From Geobacter sp. (GTDB lineage Bacteria; Desulfobacterota; Desulfuromonadia; Geobacterales; Geobacteraceae): a DNA stretch of 64,000 nucleotides. Below, in pieces: positions 29,053 to 38,031 of the stretch (position 1 is the stretch's first letter; every line of letters starts with the position of its first letter). The stretch is from the NCBI GenBank assembly GCA_003574885.1, contig PJFC01000005.1, positions 62,001 to 126,000 of the forward strand. The letters run 5' to 3'. The notes under the pieces are model-generated. The model searched no databases. It saw nothing but the letters and a program-made list of their open reading frames with translations, and was not told the DNA's origin. The position numbers were made by a program, and so were the translations under genes.

Positions 29053-29289
29053 TTATTTGGTCGCAGTCTGGTGCGCCACTTCCCTCTCCTTGCTGATCCC
29101 CTTTGCGAACCCCAGGGTTACCATGACTGCAGGTATCAACTGGGCAGCTACGATCAGGGCACAGAACCCAAGAAATATCCAGACGAAAATTCCACTATTG
29201 TCTTCCCGTGCTCCTGATGCGGCGAAAGCTGTTGAAGCGGACCCGATAACCATTGCCAGTGAGCTTTTTAAAGTTGTTCCCGTTTTCAT
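29053..29289 (-). CDS. Small signal-peptide/single-span membrane protein B
   Basis: A 78-aa paralogue of the flanking mini-proteins. Signal peptide ends TAFAA, followed by SGAREDNSG and a span GIFVWIFLGFCALIVAAQLI. AAGGAGG sits 6 nt before the ATG at 29289; an upstream in-frame start would give a chain with no plausible signal. Lies between the receiver-like gene and protein A in the same transcription unit. Confidence 0.75.
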   Translation of the reverse strand: MKTGTTLKSSLAMVIGSASTAFAASGAREDNSGIFVWIFLGFCALIVAAQLIPAVMVTLGFAKGISKEREVAHQTATK

Positions 29290-29344
29290 GATGTCCTCCT
29301 TGTGATGATGTGCTTGTACGTTCTGCTGCCCGCATGGCAGCTGT

Positions 29345-29731
29345 TTACCATTTATGGTTGGCCTGGAGCTGGTTGAGGTTTTCGAAGGCACACTGAACTG
29401 CCTCACGAATTTCATCTTTATCCTGCTTCAAGGCATGGAAGAAAATTCCCTCGCGCCGAACCTTGCGAATCAGGGGGAGAGAAACTTCGTCGGAGACCAG
29501 GATGATGGTCAGGTTGCGGTTGCATTTCTTCAGAAGCGGAATCAGATCGACGGCGGTGAGCTCGTCGAACTCGCTCCCGAGAATAACTACCTGTGCCGAT
29601 TTTTTCAGGATTCCATAGAGGGCCGTGACTGCCGAGTTTGTTACGGTGACGTTGTAACCAGCCTCGATGAAGATGTCAGCCATTTGTTTACGGGCATCCA
29701 CGTCTTTGTCTGCAATGAGAAGTCCTAACAT
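29345..29731 (-). CDS. Receiver-like protein lacking the phospho-acceptor Asp
   Basis: A 128-aa stand-alone CheY-like domain. The acidic pocket start (LIADKD) and the late Lys (FFHALKQ) are present, but the beta-3 acceptor Asp is replaced: the strand reads VVILGSEFDE, where a D would be expected at G. This is a pseudo-receiver, unlikely to be phosphorylated in the usual way. It is embedded among three small membrane proteins upstream of cbcA and could act as a binding adaptor. Confidence 0.8.
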   Translation of the reverse strand: MLGLLIADKDVDARKQMADIFIEAGYNVTVTNSAVTALYGILKKSAQVVILGSEFDELTAVDLIPLLKKCNRNLTIILVSDEVSLPLIRKVRREGIFFHALKQDKDEIREAVQCAFENLNQLQANHKW

Positions 29732-29784
29732 AGTGGTGTCCCTCTCTTTCCAAGGTAACCGTCCAAGGGGGGATAGTGCGGCCC

Positions 29785-30033
29785 TCAGGCAGATTCCCCG
29801 CTGTTGCTTCTCTTTGCCATCGACGTTGCAGTGGTGGATTTGGAGAAAATCCCTTTAAGCATGGATCCGAAAAGGACCATTCCCGGCACCAGCTGGAAGG
29901 CGATGATGAGGGCCCCGAAGCCGAGGAACAATGTGACGAGCAGGCCATTCCCTTCCGTTCCTGCACCGGAAGCGGCGATGGCTGACGAACAGGCTATCAG
30001 TAGTATGGAGATGATGTTGGTTAAAGTTTTCAT
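29785..30033 (-). CDS. Small signal-peptide/single-span membrane protein C
   Basis: An 82-aa paralogue of proteins A and B: signal peptide ending SAIAASGAG, then a span LLVTLFLGFGALIIAFQLVPGMVLF and a serine-rich basic tail. It is the first gene after the sigma-54-type promoter, with GGGGGA before the ATG. The repeated FLGF-ALI--QL-P motif ties the three genes together. Confidence 0.75.
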   Translation of the reverse strand: MKTLTNIISILLIACSSAIAASGAGTEGNGLLVTLFLGFGALIIAFQLVPGMVLFGSMLKGIFSKSTTATSMAKRSNSGESA

Positions 30034-30080
30034 GACGTCCCCCTTGTAAAATCCATCCTTGACGTTCCTGCTCTTTTATG

Positions 30081-30096
30081 TGCACTGGTCGTGCCA
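30081..30096 (-). promoter_or_regulatory. Sigma-54 (-24/-12) promoter for the cytochrome unit
   Basis: Minus strand TGGCAC-GACCA-GTGCA: GG and GC are 10 bp apart as required, and only the first T of TTGCA differs. Its predicted start is about 40 bp before the first mini-protein gene. It faces the BccR-like activator gene. Confidence 0.75.
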
Positions 30097-30394
30097 CAAT
30101 GAGCCATGCTTTATTAAATTTAACTAACTGCCGGTTTTTGTTGAGATAATTCTCGCGAGGCGGGGTGCCAGGCTGATGCTCTCCCTCAAAAATGTATAGT
30201 TAACTTATGCATGTGCGCGGGGATTAATTTCCCGTAATTTTTCTTTAATTGGGTGTATATCTTTATGATATTAAGTTGTTATGGATTTGTGGAACGGATG
30301 CATAAAAAAAATATACGTGCTTAAGTCAGGTGCCTGTATTGCCAAAACAGCCATAAAGTCCCGTCCACAGGCATTCTGGCTACGTAATGGAACT

Positions 30395-30455
30395 TTGACG
30401 TGCATGTTTATGGGTATTTATAGAGTTTGACTTGTGTGGCGAAATACGGTATTTT
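30395..30455 (+). promoter_or_regulatory. Tandem sigma-70-like promoters for the activator gene
   Basis: TTGACG (30395-30400) with a 17-bp spacer to TTATAG, and TTGACT (30427-30432) with a 17-bp spacer to TATTTT (30450-30455). Confidence 0.5.
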
Positions 30456-30625
30456 TTTGAAAAAGTTCATTATATCCCGCAAACTGGCGGCTATTCTACA
30501 CTCAGAATCACGACTGCCTCCGAAGCGACGTCAGGTGGGGCAGCAGGCAGCATCCTGTTTGGGACTTTTCCTGCAATGAACTGCATCAGGCCGAGTCGCA
30601 AGTCAATTGGGAAGGGAGTTCTGAA

Positions 30626-32041
30626 ATGGAAGTGATTGACGTTCTCGTGGTTGATGACGAAGCGATTATTCGTGAAGGGCTCAAACGGATTCTGGAACAT
30701 AAAGGGTATAATGTCGCGAGCTCTGCAAGTGGCCAGCATGCGTTGGAATGCATGCAGAAGGAAAACTTCGGGTTGGTGATCACCGACCTGAAAATGCCGG
30801 GAATGAGCGGCATGGAGGTCCTTAAGGCGATAAAGGTTCTACAGCCCGAAGTTCCCGTCATAATAATTACCGGCTATTCCACGGTGGATACGGCGGTGGA
30901 GGCGATGAAGAATGGTGCGTTCGACTATATTGCGAAGCCGTTCACGCCTGACCAGATTCTTGAAAAGGTGAACAAGGCCCTCGAACAGAAGGCGATGATG
31001 CAGGAGAATCTCTACCTGAAGAAAGAGCTGGGAGAGCACAACGGTTTCGATATGTTCATAGGCGAAAGCCGCGAAATGCAAAAGGTTTACCGCCGTATTA
31101 TGCAGGTTGCCCCTACTGACAGCACTGTGCTGGTAACCGGTGAATCCGGAACGGGGAAAGAACTTGTGGCGCAGGCAATTCACCGGCATAGTAAGCGCAG
31201 GGAGCAGCCCTTTGTGGCGGTAGACTGCACCTCTCTGTCAGAGAATCTACTCGAGAGCGAACTTTTCGGCCACATAAAGGGATCGTTCACCGGAGCCATT
31301 CAGACAAAAACCGGCCTCTTCAAAGTTGCGGACGGTGGCACGCTTTTCCTCGACGAAGTAGCCAACATCAGTCTCACTACCCAGGCCAAGCTTCTGCGGG
31401 TTCTTCAGGAGCGGGAGATTACACCTATCGGCGGCACCCAGCCGGTATCAATCGACATCAGGCTTGTGGCGGCCAGCAACAAGGGACTGCGTGAGATGGT
31501 AGCCAACGGCACCTTCCGGGAGGACCTCTTTTTCCGGCTCAACATCATTCCCATCGACCTCCCCCCTCTGCGGGAGCGCACAGGGGATATTCCTCTTCTC
31601 ATTGGTCATTTTTTGCGGGAGTTTTCCGAAGAGATGGGGAAAGATCTCAGAGGGTTGGCTCCCGATGCGCGGGCACTCATGGAAGAATACCCCTTTCCGG
31701 GTAACGTCCGGGAGCTGGAAAACATCATTGAACGGGCTGTTGTGCTGGCTGAAGGGACCGTAATCCAGCGGGAGGACCTGGAGATGCAGGTCATGGGGGA
31801 GGAGCAGCCGGAGCAGTCAGGCGATTACGTTCCGTTGAATGCCGACGAACTCAAGGAAACCAAGCGTCAGATAAGGGAGCGGGCTGTCGAGCCTGTCGAA
31901 AAGGCCTTCGTTCTCCATGCCCTCAAACGGAATAACTGGAATATTACCCGGGCGGCAGAGGAAACCGGAATGCTCCGCCCCAATTTTCAGGCGCTCCTGA
32001 AAAAACTCAAGATTTCGGTCCGCGACGAAGCCAATAGCTGA
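30626..32041 (+). CDS. bccR: Sigma-54-dependent response regulator (BccR-like)
   Basis: A 471-aa NtrC-family activator. The receiver domain (1-120) has VVDDE, acceptor Asp in [10 protein letters not shown] and Lys in AKPF. The AAA+ domain has Walker A GESGTGKE, the sigma-54 contact loop GSFTGA and GTLFLDEV. A Fis-type HTH closes the chain ([27 protein letters not shown]). In G. sulfurreducens the equivalent protein, BccR, controls cbcBA; position and family fit here. A sigma-54 promoter lies across the divergent gap, and the histidine kinase is convergent. Confidence 0.9.
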   Translation: MEVIDVLVVDDEAIIREGLKRILEHKGYNVASSASGQHALECMQKENFGLVITDLKMPGMSGMEVLKAIKVLQPEVPVIIITGYSTVDTAVEAMKNGAFDYIAKPFTPDQILEKVNKALEQKAMMQENLYLKKELGEHNGFDMFIGESREMQKVYRRIMQVAPTDSTVLVTGESGTGKELVAQAIHRHSKRREQPFVAVDCTSLSENLLESELFGHIKGSFTGAIQTKTGLFKVADGGTLFLDEVANISLTTQAKLLRVLQEREITPIGGTQPVSIDIRLVAASNKGLREMVANGTFREDLFFRLNIIPIDLPPLRERTGDIPLLIGHFLREFSEEMGKDLRGLAPDARALMEEYPFPGNVRELENIIERAVVLAEGTVIQREDLEMQVMGEEQPEQSGDYVPLNADELKETKRQIRERAVEPVEKAFVLHALKRNNWNITRAAEETGMLRPNFQALLKKLKISVRDEANS

Positions 32042-32055
32042 TCCTGGACCTACTG

Positions 32056-33687
32056 CTACAACGCAACCGAAGCCGACCTCTCCCCACCATTTTCATCCGA
32101 TGTACCTCCAACGGTCTCACCATCGGAAGGGAGCGGCAACCGGATCGTGAAGGCAGTTCCCTCCCCAACGGTACTCTGCACCTCGATTTTCCCGCCGTGA
32201 CTCTCAATTATTCCGTAGGATACGGCAAGTCCGAGGCCGGTTCCCAGATTCTCCTTGGTGGTAAAGAACGGGTCGAAAATCTTTCCGAGGTTTCCTTCCG
32301 GGATGCCGCAACCCGTGTCGCGGATACAGATGAACAGGTTGCTGTCGCCGCTCGTCACGCCGGTAGAGATTGACAGTGTGCCGCCGTTTGCCATGGCATG
32401 ACTGGCGTTCACCATCATATTCACGAGCACCTGCTCGATCTGGTTCGGATCGACGAGGGCCTGCGGCAGTGCATCCTGGTACGACCTGACGACCGTGATG
32501 TCGTGAAAACTAGACTGGTGTGTTACCAGGTCAAGGGTGGCATCGATCAAGTCGTTAATCTGGGTCGGAATCTTGTGGGGCAGCGACTCGTGGGCAAAGT
32601 CGAGGAGCCCCCGGACAATCTTGGCGCAACGCTGGGTTTCCCGTCGGATCTTTTCCAGATCGTCCTTGAGTTCCGGGTTGAGACGGGGATCATCACCGAC
32701 GAGGGAGGAAAATACCAGTATTCCCGTAAGGGGGTTGTTGATCTCATGGGCGATTCCTGCCACGAGTTCCCCAAGGGAAGCGAGTTTCTCCGAGCGGATC
32801 AGCTGGTCCTGAATCTGCTTCAACTGTTGGGTTCGCTCATCAACCTTTACCTCAAGATTCCTTCCCCAGTCCTCCAGTTCGTCACGCGCCTTTTTGAGAC
32901 TGACCGTCATAGCGTTGAACGCGGCTGCAAGTTCCCCCAGTTCGTCACTTGATGAGGTCAGGACTTTGGAGGTAAGTTCGCCGCGGGCGACCAGGTTCGT
33001 GTGCTTGAGGAGTTGCTTGACCGGACGGCTTACCAGCGCCTGGGTGCACAGGGTGATGCTTATCCAGATGAGCAGCAATAGAAAGAACGTCAATGAGGTG
33101 AATTTATACCGGTAGGAGTTGGTAATGGCTATGACCTTGTCGAGGGATACCACGACATCAAGTACCCCCAGGACCCGGAAATTCTCGGGATGGAAGTGAC
33201 ATTCCGCCGTGTAACAGCTCTCTTCGTTGTAGATTGCCTTGGCCAGTCCCAATACCTTTTTACCCTTGGCATTGGTGAAAAAACGGCTCCGGTTCATGGA
33301 AGAAGCCTGGATCAGGGGGGTTGCTCCGGCGTGACATACGTTGCAGGCGGCTGCCTTTTTGTCGACAAACGTGCCGATCTCATCGTCATTGGTGGAATAG
33401 ATGATGCGGCCGTCCTTGTTGATCAGCCGGATACTCTCGACGCCGCTCTGGGTCCCCATCTCCTGGATCATCTGGTTTGCCCGCATCCGGTCGTCATCCA
33501 GCATCTGGTGGTGGGTGGTCTTGATGATTGACTCGCTCAGATTTTCCACGTCAGAGATGGCTTCGTCGAGAAAAATCTTCTGGAGGGTTTCGATATTGAT
33601 ATAGGCAAACAGTGCCATTAATGCCAGCAATACGAGGCTGGTCGATATGGCAAGTTTTGCTATGAGGCTGAGGCGAAGAATGGGCAA
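32056..33687 (-). CDS. Periplasmic haem-sensing histidine kinase
   Basis: A 543-aa sensor kinase with a TTG start. TM about 10-30, a periplasmic sensor with c-haem CNVCH (115-119) and CYTAECH (158-164), second TM about 195-215, HAMP, a coiled coil, the H-box IAHEINNPL, and an ATPase domain (NASHAM, DTGCGIP, GTGLGLAVSYGI). The haem suggests redox or ligand sensing. It is convergent with the BccR-like activator, 14 bp apart at the 3' ends, and is the likely cognate kinase. Confidence 0.88.
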   Translation of the reverse strand: MPILRLSLIAKLAISTSLVLLALMALFAYINIETLQKIFLDEAISDVENLSESIIKTTHHQMLDDDRMRANQMIQEMGTQSGVESIRLINKDGRIIYSTNDDEIGTFVDKKAAACNVCHAGATPLIQASSMNRSRFFTNAKGKKVLGLAKAIYNEESCYTAECHFHPENFRVLGVLDVVVSLDKVIAITNSYRYKFTSLTFFLLLLIWISITLCTQALVSRPVKQLLKHTNLVARGELTSKVLTSSSDELGELAAAFNAMTVSLKKARDELEDWGRNLEVKVDERTQQLKQIQDQLIRSEKLASLGELVAGIAHEINNPLTGILVFSSLVGDDPRLNPELKDDLEKIRRETQRCAKIVRGLLDFAHESLPHKIPTQINDLIDATLDLVTHQSSFHDITVVRSYQDALPQALVDPNQIEQVLVNMMVNASHAMANGGTLSISTGVTSGDSNLFICIRDTGCGIPEGNLGKIFDPFFTTKENLGTGLGLAVSYGIIESHGGKIEVQSTVGEGTAFTIRLPLPSDGETVGGTSDENGGERSASVAL

Positions 33688-33868
33688 GATGGGGTCCTGT
33701 CATTGCAGGCAAGGTGTACAACTGTACATTAGTTCACATTAAAGTATAAAATTGCTATTCGTCAAGAGTTTATTCTCTTCCTGGGGGATTTGAAATGCAC
33801 GCCGGGAGCCTCCCGTCCAATTCCCCTCAGCTCCATGTGGCGTGAAAGCGCACTGCTCCGCGCACATA

Positions 33869-33897
33869 TTGACTTGTCTGCATAAATGGTGTAATCT
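33869..33897 (+). promoter_or_regulatory. Promoter of the lipid/polyketide cluster
   Basis: TTGACT (33869-33874), 17-bp spacer, TAATCT (33892-33897), starting about 30 bp before the first gene of the cluster. Confidence 0.65.
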
Positions 33898-33930
33898 CGC
33901 AAAGCTAAACTTCATGCAAAATCAAGGGGA

Positions 33931-34779
33931 TTGCCGGATATCACACCGTCAGGAACAGTACTCAACGCGTTGACCATAGATGTCGAGGACTGGTATCATG
34001 TCTGTGGGGAAGAGGAAAGAGTTTCTCGACTGTCCCCGGAGAGACGGGTCCGCCGGAACATTGAGCTTATTCTGGACCTATTGGCGGAGGAAGGGTGCGT
34101 GGCCACCTTTTTCATGCTCGGTTCAGTGGCGGAGCGGGACCCCGGACTTCTTCCCCTGATCGCCGGTGCGGGGCATGAAATCGCGTCCCACGGCTATTCC
34201 CATCGACTGGTTTCCGAACTCGATGCGACGGCTTTCCGTGATGAACTCCGGCGGGCAGCCGACATCATAGGTCGACAGGCGCAGGTCGTCCCGGCTGGTT
34301 TTCGGGCGCCCCGTTGGTCGCTCTCGCAGGGGACCCCCTGGGCGTTCGAAATTCTAGCTAATGAGGGGTACCTTTACGATTCCAGTCTCAACCCTCTTCC
34401 CTTCGTGGGGGATCGACGTGGGCCCAGGTTGCCGTCCCGTCAGACGACAACCGGCGGGTTGCTGCTGGAACTGCCGCCGCTGGTTACCCCGTTCTTTGGT
34501 TTCAACCTTCCTACGGGGGGAGGATGGGGATTCCGGTTTTTCCCGCTCTCCATGATACGTTCCTCCATAAAAAGGCTGAACAGGCAGGGGGCGCCGGCGG
34601 TGCTTTATCTGCATCCCCGTGAGCTTGATCCCGGCGGACCCCGCCTGACGCTGTCCCCACTGAAATCATTCGTGGTCTATGGGCCGAGGTCGGACGCCCG
34701 AAAACGACTGCGGCTTCTATTGCGGCGTTTTCGCTTCGGAACCATGCGCCAGTTGGTTGAGCAGTGGCGATCTGCGTAA
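33931..34779 (+). CDS. Polysaccharide deacetylase, XrtA-locus-like
   Basis: A 282-aa NodB-fold deacetylase. ALTIDVEDWYHV gives the metal/catalytic Asp pair, SHGYSH the metal histidines, and FRAPRWS the third motif. A C-terminal DUF3473-like extension is present (GGWGFRFFP, YLHPREL), as in deacetylases of PEP-CTERM/exosortase loci. Start is TTG at 33931; no ATG exists before the upstream stop at 33892. It probably removes an N-acetyl group from a glycan or glycolipid made by the cluster. Confidence 0.85.
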   Translation: MPDITPSGTVLNALTIDVEDWYHVCGEEERVSRLSPERRVRRNIELILDLLAEEGCVATFFMLGSVAERDPGLLPLIAGAGHEIASHGYSHRLVSELDATAFRDELRRAADIIGRQAQVVPAGFRAPRWSLSQGTPWAFEILANEGYLYDSSLNPLPFVGDRRGPRLPSRQTTTGGLLLELPPLVTPFFGFNLPTGGGWGFRFFPLSMIRSSIKRLNRQGAPAVLYLHPRELDPGGPRLTLSPLKSFVVYGPRSDARKRLRLLLRRFRFGTMRQLVEQWRSA

Positions 34780-35426
34780 TCATACCGGCGTATAACGCCG
34801 TTAGTACTCTGCCTGGGGTGGTCCGGGAGGTCATCCAGTCGGGTATGCCCGTTCTTGTCGTGGATGATGGTTCCAGAGACGGGACAACCGCCAGCGTGGC
34901 CGGCCTGCCGGTCAACCTGCTTCGGCACCGGGTAAACCGGGGTAAGGGGGCCGCCCTCCGGACCGGTTTTGCCTGGGCGTTGCAGCATGGTTTTGTCGGG
35001 GTGGTCACCCTGGATGCGGACGGCCAGCACGAACCGGCGGCCATCCCGCTTCTTGCCGACACGGCCCTCCGTCATGGCTGGGATATCCTCCTGGCGTCCC
35101 GGTTCGTCCAGTTTCAGCAGATGGCGGGACTCCGGCGCCACTGGAACCGTTTCGGCGCCTGGTGCATGAAGAAACGAACCGGCTTTGACATAGACGATAG
35201 CCAGTCGGGGTTCCGCTATTACTCTGCCCGGCTGCTGCGAACAGTCACGATGGTCAACGACGGTTACAACCTGGAGATGGAAATCCTCATGAAGGCATGG
35301 AAGGCCGGCATGACCATCGGCTCGATCCCTGTGCCCGCCCGGGTCGCAGACGGCCGGGCAACCAGCCACTTCCGGCCGGTGCGGGACACCTGGAATATCT
35401 GCATGACCTTCCTGCGGTATATGTAG
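34764..35426 (+). CDS. Family 2 glycosyltransferase, DPM1-like
   Basis: A 220-aa GT2 with IIPAYNA at the N-terminus, VDDGSRDGT, and the DXD-type LDADGQHEP. Begins at GTG inside the preceding gene (16-bp overlap). No membrane segments, so it acts at the cytoplasmic face on a lipid or ACP-bound acceptor. Similar stand-alone GT2 genes occur in aryl-polyene-type clusters. Confidence 0.85.
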   Translation: MAICVIIPAYNAVSTLPGVVREVIQSGMPVLVVDDGSRDGTTASVAGLPVNLLRHRVNRGKGAALRTGFAWALQHGFVGVVTLDADGQHEPAAIPLLADTALRHGWDILLASRFVQFQQMAGLRRHWNRFGAWCMKKRTGFDIDDSQSGFRYYSARLLRTVTMVNDGYNLEMEILMKAWKAGMTIGSIPVPARVADGRATSHFRPVRDTWNICMTFLRYM

Positions 35427-35454
35427 TATCTGCCGCCATAAAGAGAGACCACGA

Positions 35455-36837
35455 ATGCTGCAGAGCATTAAGAACTATTCGACGGAAAAAATTGTCTCGC
35501 TCCTTCTATCCCTTGCAACCAGCTCGTCCAACGAGAACCTGGCGCGGATGACCTACCTCATGGAGCTGATTCCCCGGAAAGATTACTACAAGGAACGGAT
35601 CCGCTGGATTCGTCAGTTGATCCGGGAGAACCACCCGAGCATCGAGTTTCCCCGCCGCATTCTCCGCGATGTCCACCCTAACCAGCGGCAGAAATGGATT
35701 ACCAATCTGGCGGTGAACCATCTCCTTGCAGGAACCAATAAAAGGAAGGCCTGGGCCGACCGGGAAGGTTTCTATCCCCCCTCAACGGTGGTTATCAGCC
35801 CGACCATGAAGTGCAACCTTTCCTGCTACGGCTGCTATGCCGGCGACTACGGCAAGAACCTGGAGTTGAGCCTGGAGGAGGTCGATTCGGTCCTCATGCA
35901 GATGAAGGAGATGGGGGTCTATTTCGCGGTCATTTCCGGCGGAGAACCGTTTTTCAAGAAGGACATCTTCGAGATTTTCAAAAAGCATTCGGACATGGCC
36001 TTCCTGGTTTTCACCCATGGGGGGCTGATCGACGAACAGGTCGTGGAGCAGCTCATCGAGGTGGGGAATGTGATGCCTGCCTTCTCCCTGGAGGGGTATG
36101 AGGCGGAGACCGATGCCCGGCGCGGCGCGGGTCACTTCAAAAAGGTAATGCGTGCCATGGATCTCCTGCGGGAGGCCGGGCTCTCCTTCTGCGGCTCCTT
36201 CACCCAGACCAGCAGGAATACGGACATCATCACCGACGGCGCCTACATCGACATGCTGCTGGAAAAGGGGGTGTTTGCTCTCTGGCTCTTCACCTACGTG
36301 CCGGTTGGCAGAGAGCCTAGCCTGGAGCTCATGGCGACCCCCGAACAACGCGATCTGATCCGGACCAGGGTTGCCGAGTTCCGTGCCACCAAGCCGATGC
36401 TCTTCGTCGACTTCTGGAACGACGGTCCGATCATCAGCGGCTGCATCGCCGGTGGCCGCAAATATTTTCACATCAATGCCAACGGTGATATCGAGCCGTG
36501 CGTCTTCTGCCATTTCGCGGTGGACAACATCCGCCGGACGACTATCAGGGATGCCCTTAATTCTCCCTTGTTCCGGAAAATCCGGGAGAAACAGGGAGAG
36601 CATGATAACCTGCTCCGCCCCTGCATGCTGATCGACCATCCCGACGTGGGGCGCGAGCTCTACAACTCCGCAGGCGCCTATGCTACCCACGAGGGGGCCG
36701 ACGAGATATTCACCGGCCTGGCCGGGCAGATGGACGGGTATGCCGAAGCCTATGCGGCCATTGCAGATCCCGCCTGGGAAAAGGAGTTCGTCGAACCAGG
36801 GAGGGACGGGGCGCGGGGCTGCTGCCTGAAACGATGA
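35455..36837 (+). CDS. Radical SAM protein with extra C-terminal cysteines
   Basis: A 460-aa enzyme with about 115 residues of helical N-terminal extension, then the radical SAM motif CNLSCYGC (near 122-129) and the GGEP motif (ISGGEPFF). C-terminal cysteines (SGCIAGG, PCVFCHF, LRPCMLI) suggest a SPASM-like auxiliary cluster. ATGA overlap with the next gene. Substrate unknown; context implies an acyl- or glycolipid-linked substrate. Confidence 0.83.
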   Translation: MLQSIKNYSTEKIVSLLLSLATSSSNENLARMTYLMELIPRKDYYKERIRWIRQLIRENHPSIEFPRRILRDVHPNQRQKWITNLAVNHLLAGTNKRKAWADREGFYPPSTVVISPTMKCNLSCYGCYAGDYGKNLELSLEEVDSVLMQMKEMGVYFAVISGGEPFFKKDIFEIFKKHSDMAFLVFTHGGLIDEQVVEQLIEVGNVMPAFSLEGYEAETDARRGAGHFKKVMRAMDLLREAGLSFCGSFTQTSRNTDIITDGAYIDMLLEKGVFALWLFTYVPVGREPSLELMATPEQRDLIRTRVAEFRATKPMLFVDFWNDGPIISGCIAGGRKYFHINANGDIEPCVFCHFAVDNIRRTTIRDALNSPLFRKIREKQGEHDNLLRPCMLIDHPDVGRELYNSAGAYATHEGADEIFTGLAGQMDGYAEAYAAIADPAWEKEFVEPGRDGARGCCLKR

Positions 36838-37793
36838 GCGCTAATCCCGGTGCAGCACCCACAGGGTATGTGAAAGGGGTGTACAGCAGTCTCAGCCTCT
36901 TTCTCATCAACCTCTTCACCATCCTGGTCCCACGCTGGCTCTTCCCCCCCTTCGCCCTCGTCACGGGGGGGCTGTTCTATCTCCTGACGGTAGAGCGGCG
37001 GCGAGGCATCCGGGCAAATTTGCGGGTCATCACCGGCCGTGGCGACGTGGAGCGGCTGGTTCTTTCCACCTACTACAAGTTCGCCCGTAACTGGTGCGAT
37101 ATCATGCTGATGATGCGGCTCCGGGGAGAACGTCTGGAGCGGCTTATCGCGACGAAAGACTCAGGGCGCCCGCTGGACGAGGCGCTTGCGAAGGGGAACG
37201 GGGCGATTCTCGTCACTCCTCACCTGGGAAACTGGGAACTGGGGGGGCTCGGACTTGCGGAGCGGGGGTACCGGATCAACGTCATGACCTTCCGGGAGCC
37301 GGACGAGAAGGTCAACGCCATGCGTGAGCGGGTGCGGCAGGAGCGGGGGATCGGCTTCATCTACGTCGATCGGGACGCCACCTCGCCGCTGGCCATCATC
37401 GAGGCGGTCAACGCCCTGCGGCGAAACGAGGTGGTTGCCCTGCTGGGCGACCGTGACGGTTCCTCGCACACCCGGCAGATGGATTTCTTCGGGCGGCCTA
37501 CCGGCATTCCGGTGGGTGCCGCCTACCTGGCGCTGGCGAGCGGCGCTCCGATCCTGCCGGTCTTTCTTCCCCTTGAAGGGGATCGTTACGCGACCTACAT
37601 GGAAGACGCTATTTATCTTTCGGGGGGCCACGGTGACCGGGATGACCTTATCCTGGCCGGCGTCGGCAAGGTTCTCCGGGTATTCGAGACCTACATACGA
37701 AACTACCCTGACCAGTGGTACAACCTGTTTGACTACTGGCAGATCACTACCAGTGACACAAAGGAATTAATGAATGGCCGAAGAACTGATTGA
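36834..37793 (+). CDS. HtrB/LpxL-like lysophospholipid acyltransferase
   Basis: A 319-aa membrane-associated acyltransferase with an N-terminal TM span and the catalytic HX4D/E motif in HLGNWELGG, then GDRDGSS and the GIPVGAAYLAL block. It should move an acyl chain from ACP to a lipid acceptor. Aryl-polyene clusters carry a comparable acyltransferase. Overlaps the next gene by 20 bp. Confidence 0.87.
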   Translation: MSANPGAAPTGYVKGVYSSLSLFLINLFTILVPRWLFPPFALVTGGLFYLLTVERRRGIRANLRVITGRGDVERLVLSTYYKFARNWCDIMLMMRLRGERLERLIATKDSGRPLDEALAKGNGAILVTPHLGNWELGGLGLAERGYRINVMTFREPDEKVNAMRERVRQERGIGFIYVDRDATSPLAIIEAVNALRRNEVVALLGDRDGSSHTRQMDFFGRPTGIPVGAAYLALASGAPILPVFLPLEGDRYATYMEDAIYLSGGHGDRDDLILAGVGKVLRVFETYIRNYPDQWYNLFDYWQITTSDTKELMNGRRTD

Positions 37794-38031
37794 GAAGGTT
37801 AAGCAACTGATTATCGACGCCCTCCGGATCGAGGGAATGACGCCGGCAGATATCGAAACCGATGCGCCGCTTTTCGGTGAGGGTCTGGGCCTCGACTCCA
37901 TCGACGCGCTGCAACTGGTGGTCGCCATGGAGAAGGAGTACGGTGTGGTGGTACCCGATGCGGCAACCGGGACCAAAGTTTTCCGGTCGGTTCGCAGCAT
38001 GGCCGACCATATTGCGGAACATCGCAAATGA
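37774..38031 (+). CDS. Acyl carrier protein
   Basis: An 85-aa ACP with the phosphopantetheine serine in GLGLDSIDALQ (Ser about 42). More hydrophilic than housekeeping AcpP, and dedicated by position. Overlaps the upstream acyltransferase and the downstream radical SAM gene (ATGA). Confidence 0.93.
   Translation: MAEELIEKVKQLIIDALRIEGMTPADIETDAPLFGEGLGLDSIDALQLVVAMEKEYGVVVPDAATGTKVFRSVRSMADHIAEHRK

Larger units (their letters stand above)
30034..30625. other. 592-bp AT-rich divergent regulatory region
   Basis: No gene supported. It separates the cytochrome transcription unit (minus) from the sigma-54 activator gene (plus). It holds a sigma-54-type promoter near 30081-30096, two sigma-70-like promoters for the activator, and a weak CGGG-CCCG hairpin near 30219-30235 followed by T-rich sequence. 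Binding sites for the activator are expected in 30100-30250 but I could not define a repeat with confidence. Confidence 0.65.

Noticed and set aside
30281-30430. 49-codon open frame in the cbc/bccR regulatory gap
   Set aside because: No ribosome-binding site, overlaps candidate promoters, random-looking composition.
30034-30625. Possible cyclic-di-GMP (GEMM) riboswitch upstream of cytochrome genes
   Set aside because: Such riboswitches are common in this lineage, but the conserved GEMM core could not be found on either strand.
33931-34779. Assignment of the polysaccharide deacetylase as the missing ArnD
   Set aside because: It has the XrtA-type motifs and DUF3473-like end and belongs to the lipid cluster promoter, not the arn locus.
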